A stretch of DNA of 64,000 bases. It comes from CAZAPO01 sp044841755. GTDB lineage: Bacteria; Bacteroidota; Bacteroidia; Flavobacteriales; Flavobacteriaceae. The stretch is taken from positions 868,001 to 932,000 of the forward strand of contig JAXOFM010000001.1 in the NCBI GenBank assembly GCA_044841755.1, written 5' to 3'. The position numbers were made by a program, and so were the translations under genes. Below the pieces are notes generated by a model. That model did no database searches. It worked only from the letters and a program-made list of their open reading frames with translations, and was not told the origin of the DNA. Shown one piece after another: positions 42,533 to 49,123 of the stretch (positions within the stretch are counted from its first letter, which is position 1; every line of letters begins with the position of its first letter).

Positions 42533-44857
42533 TTATTCTGACTTTTCTTCTTCATCCTTTTGGTCTCCCTTTTCAGGTTTAACCTCTTCAACTTCAACAT
42601 TAATTGTTGCAGGCTCAACCGAACTATCATGAGATTGATAATACTCCTCCAACAAATTCATAGTCGCAACTAGAAGATCTTTTGTTTCAAGTAACAAGCT
42701 AAAATATAACGTTGTATTTTTAGGACTAGACTCTTCAGTTCTTGTACGTTTAACCTGTTTTTTGATCTTATCTTTTACAAGGTCCGAAACAATTTTCTTT
42801 TCAGGAAGAATTGCACCTATCTCATCAAATGAACCAGACTTAAATGCCTTTTCGGTATCACTAAACAAAATTTCGAGCTTATCATCAATTTCCTTAAGCT
42901 CCTTAATTTGATTGAACTTAAGTTTTTTGTGATTATTGTTTATGTGTTTATGACATACCTTAGAAATATACTCTAACGACTGTGCCATGTCTTGAAGATA
43001 TCCTAAAACATTGATGTAGAAACCACTTGCTTCAATACTTGATTCATCTAGATTCTTAATGAAGAAGAAAATGTTATCACGAAGATCATCTACTTCATCA
43101 GATAATTTTACTACTTGTTTTTTACTCTTTTTAAGTAATGAAAGGTCTTGTCTAGCTAAACCAACAACAGCATTAGAATAAATTCTGTTAGTGCGCTTAA
43201 CAACATTTCCAATGTTCTTTGCACTTTCTTGAATCACGCCTTGTAATGAACTGCTTTCTGCTTTTGTTAAGCTATCTTCGTCCTTAACCTTAGTAGACTT
43301 ATTTTTATGCGATTTATAATTTCTATATAAAAGAACAACTGTAAGCAATAATAGAATTGGAATCATAACCTTTGGATTCCAGTTAATCAAGAATACAACG
43401 GTACCAGCTGCAAAAAATGCTCCTATTGCAGTACCAAACCATCCGCCAATTACATTGAAAACTCCTGCTACACGATACACTGCACTTTCTCTTCCCCAAG
43501 CTTTATCAGCTAACGATGTACCCATAGCAACCATAAAAGTTACATAAGTAGTAGAAAGAGGAAGTTTCATAGAAGTAGCTATAGCAATTAGAACACCTGC
43601 AACCATTAGGTTAACCGAAGCTCTAATCATATCAAACGCTGGTGCATCTATACTTTGATCTTTTGTAAGAACTATGTCAGGTTTTTGAAAACTCTTGGTA
43701 ATACTATTACTAATTGATTTTGGTACAATTACACCAAAATAATTTGATAATTGAGTTGATCCTTTTACCACACTTCTAGATAATCTGTTTGGCTCAAATT
43801 TTTCGTGTGTTTCTCCTTGTCTAGAAAGACTAATCTCAGTTTCAGCAACAGTTTTGGCTTTTTTAGAGAACCAAAGTGTAAGTACCATGATACCTCCTGC
43901 GATGAATAATAACATTGGTTCAGCAGGTACTTTTTTGTCAAGAACATCCATTGTCATTGTCAAGTCCATTCCGGAACCAGCCCATGCTTCATATGAGTGA
44001 TATGCTGCCATAGGAACACCAATAAAGTTAACCAAATCGTTTCCTGAAAATGCTAGCGCTAATCCAAAAGTACCAACAGCAATTACAAAAAGTAATACGG
44101 TCTTTTTAGTAATCTTTTCAAAAATAAATGAGAAAACAGTCCAGAAAACAAAACTCCCTAGAATGATAAAAATCTCATTTCCTTCTAACATTCCTTTAAG
44201 GTCATTGTAATAAGGAGTTCCTTTAAGTCCTTTTAAGAAAATAAAGTATGTTATTGCGGTTAAAGCTACACCTCCAAAAACAACACCAAAATTCTTAACT
44301 CTTTGCTCATAGTTAAAAGTAAAAAGTAGCCTAGAAACCCATTGAACTATTGCCCCGACGGTAAATGCAATAAAGACAGAGAGTAGTATTCCACTAATAA
44401 TAGTAAGTGCAGTCTTTGTATTAATGTAAGTTCCTAGATCAGCAAAAGTTTGCGTATCTGATGCGCTTATCTTTATTAATGACATTACAACAGCCGCACC
44501 TAATAAGTTAAATACGATCGAAACAGTGGTTGATGTAGGTAAACCTAGAGTGTTGAAGAAATCAAGCAATAAAATATCGGTAATCATAACGGCCATGAAA
44601 ATGAGCATGATCTCTCCAAATTCAAATTGAGCTGGAATGAAAATACCTTTTCTGGCAACCTCCATCATACCGCTTGAGAAAACGGCTCCAATGAAGATAC
44701 CAATACTAGCAACAATCATAATCGTTCTCATAGAGAGAACTTTCGATCCAATAGCCGAATTAAGGAAGTTAATAGCGTCATTACTAACCCCAACGATAAT
44801 GTCTGCAACTGCTAGAACAGTAATTGCAATCAGCATTAATAAGTAAATATTATCCAT
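42533..44857 (-). CDS. PiT-family inorganic phosphate permease with C-terminal PhoU-like region
   Basis: Inner-membrane phosphate transporter of 774 residues. The PHO4 domain repeats carry GVSNDAINFLNSAIGSK (about 23-39) and FSGNDLVNFIGVP (about 270-282). The membrane part ends near residue 515, and about 550-774 form a helical cytoplasmic PhoU-like region rich in Lys and Glu. The long tail is a Bacteroidota variant of the usual 420-540-residue PiT. It lies 72 bases downstream of the porin gene, with its own weak copy of the TTAAC-type repeat between them. Confidence 0.93.
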   Translation of the reverse strand: MDNIYLLMLIAITVLAVADIIVGVSNDAINFLNSAIGSKVLSMRTIMIVASIGIFIGAVFSSGMMEVARKGIFIPAQFEFGEIMLIFMAVMITDILLLDFFNTLGLPTSTTVSIVFNLLGAAVVMSLIKISASDTQTFADLGTYINTKTALTIISGILLSVFIAFTVGAIVQWVSRLLFTFNYEQRVKNFGVVFGGVALTAITYFIFLKGLKGTPYYNDLKGMLEGNEIFIILGSFVFWTVFSFIFEKITKKTVLLFVIAVGTFGLALAFSGNDLVNFIGVPMAAYHSYEAWAGSGMDLTMTMDVLDKKVPAEPMLLFIAGGIMVLTLWFSKKAKTVAETEISLSRQGETHEKFEPNRLSRSVVKGSTQLSNYFGVIVPKSISNSITKSFQKPDIVLTKDQSIDAPAFDMIRASVNLMVAGVLIAIATSMKLPLSTTYVTFMVAMGTSLADKAWGRESAVYRVAGVFNVIGGWFGTAIGAFFAAGTVVFLINWNPKVMIPILLLLTVVLLYRNYKSHKNKSTKVKDEDSLTKAESSSLQGVIQESAKNIGNVVKRTNRIYSNAVVGLARQDLSLLKKSKKQVVKLSDEVDDLRDNIFFFIKNLDESSIEASGFYINVLGYLQDMAQSLEYISKVCHKHINNNHKKLKFNQIKELKEIDDKLEILFSDTEKAFKSGSFDEIGAILPEKKIVSDLVKDKIKKQVKRTRTEESSPKNTTLYFSLLLETKDLLVATMNLLEEYYQSHDSSVEPATINVEVEEVKPEKGDQKDEEEKSE

Positions 44858-44905
44858 GTTTTTTAGTTCAAATAAGTTTACAAATATCTTTAAACAAGTT
44901 CGGTT

Positions 44906-44927
44906 GTAAGTTACCTAATTGTTATCG
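44906..44927 (-). promoter_or_regulatory. Weak Pho-box-like 11-bp repeat upstream of PiT
   Basis: On the minus strand two 11-base units read CGATAACAATT and AGGTAACTTAC, keeping the TAAC core in register. They stand 22 bases before a TTG in ATATTTG, the same phase as in the stronger boxes upstream of the porin and TonB genes. Confidence 0.35.
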
Positions 44928-44929
44928 TT

Positions 44930-46135
44930 TTAAAAATGAATATCGAATCCTAATCTAAAAGTAATATTATCTTTTTCACCATCTACTGTAGTATAGCTTA
45001 GATCAGATTGAACTTTCAATTTATGTCCAACAATAAATTTGTTTAAACCTAAAGTATATTGTTTGGTTGGAAGTGCGTTGGTAACAGATTCATAATCTAC
45101 CGTTGTAAATCTACCAGCTATTTCATAGTTACTTTTAAATAAATAACCAGCTTGAAGGTTTAAAGCGTTACCTGTTAAAACGATATCACCTGTTGGGGTA
45201 ACACCATCTGCTTCAGTTGCTATTTCTTCATCGGCAGTACGTTTAGCATATTCAGCCATAAGTGAAAAACCATCATACTTGAACATAGCATCTGCAAAAA
45301 TGGTAGTCTGGTCTGTTTCATAAATGGAGCCATCAGTTCTAATCATGTAGTCTCCAGCAAAACCTCTTTCGCGTACTGCTCTTTCATTATAATTGTATGT
45401 AAAACCAGCCATTAGTTTTGGTGAAGATTCACGTTTTAAATCAGACTGACTATAGTCACCCTTTGATTGAAATGTCCCAAATGGTAAAAGCTCAAGTCGA
45501 GCAGTATATTGTAAACCACCTTCGTTGCCTTCGGTTACATTACGGCCTTCTCCCTGTGAAAGGGAAAATTTTTCACGCATTAAGAAGTTTTTTCCTAGTT
45601 TGGTTTTATGTCGTAATTGAATTCCTAAATCACGATCTATATTAAAACGGCTATTTAGTAAAGAACGGTCTATTAATTGTAGATTAGCTGAAGACACGAC
45701 ACGTTCAACGTTTCCAGGTAATTTTGTTTGTCCAGCCCATAACTCCCAGTTTTCAGCAAAATTCCACATGAGAACCGCATCTAATATGTATCGGGGTGTA
45801 TTTCGGTTAAATTGATTTGCTCCTGAGATATCTCTATTAGATAGCCCTAATTCAATTTTATATTTAAGTTTAGGTGAATATGCAAAACCATCAAACTTTA
45901 ATCGAGCTCGTCTAACAATAAAGTTATGATCTGGACTTCCATATTGGTCACCATCATAATCCCATGAAGACATTGAACGAACTTGAAAACGAGGTGCAAA
46001 TTTCACACTAAAAGAACTGTCTTTTGCTGTAAAGTTAATTAGTCCTTTACCAAAAGAGGTATCGCTAATTTCTTGAGCGTTAATAAACGTAAGGGTAAAA
46101 AACGCCACAAGAGCGCTTAAAAATCTGAATTTCAT
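44930..46135 (-). CDS. OprO/OprP-type outer-membrane porin (phosphate-selective porin family)
   Basis: A 401-residue outer-membrane barrel. The ATG at 46135 gives a proper signal peptide (MKFRFLSALVAFFTLTFINA); an upstream frame from 46174 is less plausible. The N-terminal RRARLKFDGFAYSPKLKYKIEL segment (about 75-95) is the mark of the porin_O_P family, and the protein ends in the strand FRLGFDIHF with a terminal Phe. Neighbouring phosphate transporters support phosphate or polyphosphate uptake, though specificity cannot be read directly. A good 11-bp-repeat box precedes it. Confidence 0.88.
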   Translation of the reverse strand: MKFRFLSALVAFFTLTFINAQEISDTSFGKGLINFTAKDSSFSVKFAPRFQVRSMSSWDYDGDQYGSPDHNFIVRRARLKFDGFAYSPKLKYKIELGLSNRDISGANQFNRNTPRYILDAVLMWNFAENWELWAGQTKLPGNVERVVSSANLQLIDRSLLNSRFNIDRDLGIQLRHKTKLGKNFLMREKFSLSQGEGRNVTEGNEGGLQYTARLELLPFGTFQSKGDYSQSDLKRESSPKLMAGFTYNYNERAVRERGFAGDYMIRTDGSIYETDQTTIFADAMFKYDGFSLMAEYAKRTADEEIATEADGVTPTGDIVLTGNALNLQAGYLFKSNYEIAGRFTTVDYESVTNALPTKQYTLGLNKFIVGHKLKVQSDLSYTTVDGEKDNITFRLGFDIHF

Positions 46136-46174
46136 GTTTAGTATTAGTTTTTTGTCGCTGCAAAGAACTAACAC

Positions 46175-46207
46175 TAATGTTAAGTAATCGTTAATTGAAG
46201 TTTAACC
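46175..46207 (-). promoter_or_regulatory. Pho-box-like triple 11-bp direct repeat upstream of the porin
   Basis: On the minus strand three consecutive 11-base units read GGTTAAACTTC, AATTAACGATT and ACTTAACATTA, each with TTAA at positions 3-6. A fourth degenerate unit leads into TTCTTTG, a -7-like element lacking the usual TA. This is the arrangement expected when an OmpR/PhoB-type activator replaces the -33 contact. Confidence 0.5.
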
Positions 46208-46212
46208 TTTGA

Positions 46213-46245
46213 TAAAAAAAAGACTGCCTTGGCCAAAGGCAGTCT
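46213..46245 (-). terminator. Orphan minus-strand terminator upstream of the porin
   Basis: A perfect 10-bp stem (AGACTGCCTT with AAGGCAGTCT, five-base loop) is followed on the minus strand by eight Ts. No T-run follows on the plus strand. No annotated minus-strand gene ends here, so it must terminate an unannotated transcript or act as an attenuator. Confidence 0.8.
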
Positions 46246-46425
46246 AATTAGAATTCATGATAATGTAGTCGACAAAAACTAATAGATTATATGAAATACT
46301 AAACATTTTGTCTTAAGACTTAGCAAATATGCGATTTACGCATAACCTTATTGTAATGCCAATATTAATTAAACATTAAGCTTTGGAGTTAAAAACTTAA
46401 CATTGGTAAATATCTGTAAATCAAT
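46213..46425 (-). ncRNA. Candidate small RNA linked to the phosphate genes
   Basis: Inferred from a minus-oriented 11-bp repeat array at 46438-46481 placed about one helical turn before a possible start near 46420, and the orphan minus-strand terminator at 46213-46245. The product would be about 200 nt. It contains (46290 to 46265) a segment reading ATTAGTTTTTGTCGACTACA, complementary over 14 bases to the Na/Pi symporter leader, over 11 bases to the TonB-receptor start region, and with one bulge to the porin leader. The longest frame in it is 20 codons. An attenuated long leader is the main alternative. Confidence 0.35.
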
Positions 46426-46437
46426 ATTTTAAAATTT

Positions 46438-46481
46438 CAATGTTAAATTAACGTTACGTAATTATTGCTTAAATGTTAAGT
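46438..46481 (-). promoter_or_regulatory. Minus-oriented Pho-box-like array in the porin/MORN intergenic region
   Basis: Four consecutive 11-base units on the minus strand read ACTTAACATTT, AAGCAATAATT, ACGTAACGTTA and ATTTAACATTG. The first and last have TTAAC, the middle ones keep the AA core, all in register. The orientation points to a minus-strand transcript, not to the plus-strand MORN gene. Confidence 0.4.
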
Positions 46482-46521
46482 AATCGCTATCTTAGATTAT
46501 ATAATTTAAAACCCCGTAATT

Positions 46522-46878
46522 ATGAAACGAGCATTTTTTATAATGGTCTTTTTAATTTGCACGGTATCTTTTGCTCAGCAGGAGAGAGATTTAAAGCTCA
46601 ACGAAGGTACAAGCCTTATTGAAGTTACTTACTATCATGACAATGGAGTTGTAAGTCAAACAGGAACTTACACTTTAGATGGAAAGTTACATGGAGAATG
46701 GTTAAGCTTTAACGTACAAGGTAAAAAGGTTGTTTCGGCGAATTATGATAATGGGGAAAAAGTCGGCAAATGGTTTTATTGGATAAATGAAACCTTAAAA
46801 GAAGTAGATTATAGTAATAACGCTATCACAAATGTTACCACTTGGCGAAGTGATAACCCTCTTGTTATAAGAGATTAA
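46522..46878 (+). CDS. Secreted MORN-repeat protein
   Basis: A 118-residue protein with a signal peptide (ends TVSFAQ) and a MORN-type repeat region. Units like YYHDNGVVSQTGTYTLDGKLHGEW and YDNGEKVGKWFYW alternate Gly, Tyr and Trp as in 'YwqK-family' proteins. These beta-hairpin repeats are structural and their role in the Bacteroidota envelope is unclear; the antitoxin label sometimes attached to them is not supported here. It sits inside the phosphate island on the opposite strand to its neighbours and ends at a bidirectional terminator. Confidence 0.75.
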   Translation: MKRAFFIMVFLICTVSFAQQERDLKLNEGTSLIEVTYYHDNGVVSQTGTYTLDGKLHGEWLSFNVQGKKVVSANYDNGEKVGKWFYWINETLKEVDYSNNAITNVTTWRSDNPLVIRD

Positions 46879-46901
46879 TAGTGTACATTACTCTGAAAAA
46901 T

Positions 46902-46935
46902 AAAAAAGCCACCTTTAATGAGGTGGCCTTTTTTA
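46902..46935. terminator. Bidirectional terminator between the MORN gene and the beta-helix lipoprotein gene
   Basis: GCCACCT pairs with AGGTGGC around a six-base loop; an A-run precedes and a T-run follows, so both convergent transcripts should end here. Confidence 0.88.
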
Positions 46936-46952
46936 TATATAAAGGTTAGGGA

Positions 46953-48995
46953 CTATAAATCTGCCTTCTTCCATGTCCATCCAGAAACATCTAGAGGAGT
47001 TGCATCTTTACCTGAGTTAAGTGTATATTTTTTTGTTTCTCCTTGAAGTAGCGTTGCATCAGCGTCAGCACCTTCTATTTGTACATTTGATAAGGCACCA
47101 CCATCTTTCATATCCAGATCTACATCGTATCCAGATAAGTGTAAACCAGTTATTGTACCGCCAGATTGCTTTTTAAACTGTAGTGCTGTACCACCAACAG
47201 ATGAAACCGCCGTTATGTTGCTGAAAGTTGGGTTAGCATTGTCTTTATCTCCCTCAAATACTGTTGAGAAACCGCCAATGGTATGTGATATATATGCATT
47301 GGTCACAGAACCACTCCACTCCTCAGTCCAATCTATAGAATCATCATCATTGTTTTCTAAGTATAGATTTGAAACTTCAACTGTACCACCAAAGAACTCA
47401 ACACCATCATCAGCTCCATTAATTACTGATATATTTTCAACTTCAGTATTAGATCCTACAGCATAGAAAGAAACTCCATTGTATTGAGACTCTGAGTTAA
47501 TTTGAGCACCAGTTCCTTTAATAACTAAATATCTTATATGGCCAGAATCATCAGCATCATTATTTCCACCATAAATGAATCCACCAACTTCAGCAGTAGC
47601 ATCAACACCAGCACTAGTAGTAGCGTCTCCACAGATTGTAAGCCCTCCCCAATCTCCTGCATTGGCATTTGCAGAAGATATCACTACAGGATTATCAGCT
47701 GTACCATTAATCTCTATTTGACCTCCTTTTAATACAGCAATATAAACACCTGTACCACCATCTCTTGCAGTAATTTTTGTTCCAGCAGGAATGATCAATT
47801 TTCCACCGTCTTGAACAATATATGCTGAGTTTAAGATATATGGAGTAGAAGCGCTAAGTGTTACTTCGCTAGTAATTGTTCCTTGCAGAATATTACCATC
47901 AAAATTAAGATCTGTATCGACCCAATCAAAATCTGTTATGTCAACGGTCGCAGGAACGTTAGAACCATTAACTGCATAGAAATATTTCCCTTCATCCTCT
48001 GGATTATTCTCAGGATCTGTAATTGCTACTGGTGAAATACCAGCTTCAAAAACAACATTAGCTATATCTCCACCATCTTTCATGTCTAATTCAACATCAT
48101 ATCCAGATAATGATAATCCTCTAATGGTTCCTCCTGATTGTTTTTTAAATTGCAGTGCAGTACCACCTACAGTAGAAACTGCTGTAATGTTTTCAAAAGT
48201 TGGGTTGGCATTATCTTTATCTCCTTCAAACACCGTTGAGAAACCAGCTACTGTGTTAGAAATGTATGCATTTTCAACGCCTCCATTCCATTCCTCAGTC
48301 CAGTCTATAGAATCGTCATCGTTATTTTCTAAGTATAAATTAGATACCGACACAGTGCCTCCAAAAAACTCAACGCCATCATCAGCACCATTGATCACAG
48401 CTAAGTTATTCACAACTGTTCCTGATCCTACAGCGTAAAATGAAACTCCGTTGTATTGAGATTCTGAGTTAATTTGAGCACCTGTTCCTGTAATTTGTAA
48501 ATATGAAATATTACCAGAACTATCGGTGTCATTATTACCTCCGTAAAGGAAACCACCAACCTCAGCAGTGGCATCAACACCAGCGCTTGTAGTAGCATCA
48601 CCACAAATTGTTAAACCTCCCCAATCTCCAGCATTACCATTTGCAGAAGACATGATAACAGGGTCAGCTGCATTACCATTAATAAATATTTGTCCACCTT
48701 TTAATACGGCAATATAAACTTCGGTACCACCAGCATCCGCTAATATTCTTGTACCACCTGGAATAGTTAAACTCCCTCCTTCAGAAATAGTAAATTGACC
48801 AGTTAGGTTGTATTGAATTCCAGAATTTAATGTGTAACTCTCTGTTAAGTTACCTTGCATAACTCCGTTATTTAGATTGTCAATGACAGCATCAACTGGA
48901 GGAATAATTGGATCTGGATCATCACTAGTACTACATCCAGTAACTGTTCCTAGAACTACAATTGACATTAAAATTTTGGTAAATAAATGTTTCAT
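46953..48995 (-). CDS. Large beta-helix lipoprotein with two near-identical halves, partner of a TonB receptor
   Basis: A 680-residue lipoprotein (lipobox TVTGCSTS). Two copies of a roughly 220-residue unit, about residues 90-310 and 420-640, share long stretches such as GDWGGLTICGDATTSAGVD, NNDDDSIDWTEEW and FSTVFEGDKDNANPTF. The repeating Gly/Asn/Asp pattern and evenly spaced hydrophobics indicate a right-handed parallel beta-helix, and the acidic clusters could bind calcium. It lies 128 bases after the TonB-receptor gene with its own 11-bp repeat box. Probably a surface or periplasmic ligand-capture protein working with that receptor; binding to phosphorus compounds is an inference from context. 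Confidence 0.75.
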   Translation of the reverse strand: MKHLFTKILMSIVVLGTVTGCSTSDDPDPIIPPVDAVIDNLNNGVMQGNLTESYTLNSGIQYNLTGQFTISEGGSLTIPGGTRILADAGGTEVYIAVLKGGQIFINGNAADPVIMSSANGNAGDWGGLTICGDATTSAGVDATAEVGGFLYGGNNDTDSSGNISYLQITGTGAQINSESQYNGVSFYAVGSGTVVNNLAVINGADDGVEFFGGTVSVSNLYLENNDDDSIDWTEEWNGGVENAYISNTVAGFSTVFEGDKDNANPTFENITAVSTVGGTALQFKKQSGGTIRGLSLSGYDVELDMKDGGDIANVVFEAGISPVAITDPENNPEDEGKYFYAVNGSNVPATVDITDFDWVDTDLNFDGNILQGTITSEVTLSASTPYILNSAYIVQDGGKLIIPAGTKITARDGGTGVYIAVLKGGQIEINGTADNPVVISSANANAGDWGGLTICGDATTSAGVDATAEVGGFIYGGNNDADDSGHIRYLVIKGTGAQINSESQYNGVSFYAVGSNTEVENISVINGADDGVEFFGGTVEVSNLYLENNDDDSIDWTEEWSGSVTNAYISHTIGGFSTVFEGDKDNANPTFSNITAVSSVGGTALQFKKQSGGTITGLHLSGYDVDLDMKDGGALSNVQIEGADADATLLQGETKKYTLNSGKDATPLDVSGWTWKKADL

Positions 48996-49051
48996 TTTTT
49001 TGGTTTTGTATTTTTTAATTCTCTAACAAAGAAAGGTCTTAGAGGTTGTTT

Positions 49052-49073
49052 TAGTTTTAATTGAATATTAAAC
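49052..49073 (-). promoter_or_regulatory. Pho-box-like 11-bp repeat upstream of the beta-helix lipoprotein
   Basis: On the minus strand the units GTTTAATATTC and AATTAAAACTA are followed by AAACAACCTCT and AAGACCTTTCT, then TTG. The TTAA cores are in the same phase relative to TTTCTTTG as upstream of the TonB receptor and the porin. Confidence 0.4.
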
Positions 49074-49123
49074 CTAGGTTACATTTCTTAACTTTTTTCT
49101 TGCTAATGTTAGCTTAAGGTTAA

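Larger units (their letters stand above)
46136..46521. other. 386-base intergenic region rich in phosphate-regulatory signals
   Basis: No credible protein gene. From left to right it holds the porin leader and -7-like element (46161-46168), the porin 11-bp repeat box (46175-46207), a minus-strand terminator (46213-46245), a GTAGTCGACAAAA motif shared with the Na/Pi leader (46266-46278), and a second minus-oriented 11-bp repeat array (46438-46481). A 15-base direct repeat AATGTTAAGTAATCG occurs at 46176 and 46472. A possible plus-strand TATCTTAG (-7-like) at about 46488 may serve the MORN-protein gene. Confidence 0.6.

Noticed and set aside
46244..46306. A 20-codon frame on the minus strand inside the small-RNA candidate
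   Set aside because: It overlaps the terminator stem, has no distinctive composition and is no longer than expected by chance in AT-rich DNA.
46522..46878. A toxin-antitoxin system based on the MORN/YwqK-type protein
   Set aside because: It has a signal peptide and no toxin gene next to it; the family label is historical.
48082..48438. Plus-strand open frames across the beta-helix lipoprotein gene (also 47215-47466)
   Set aside because: They mirror each other because the underlying gene is duplicated, and lack promoters or credible protein features. They are antisense shadows.
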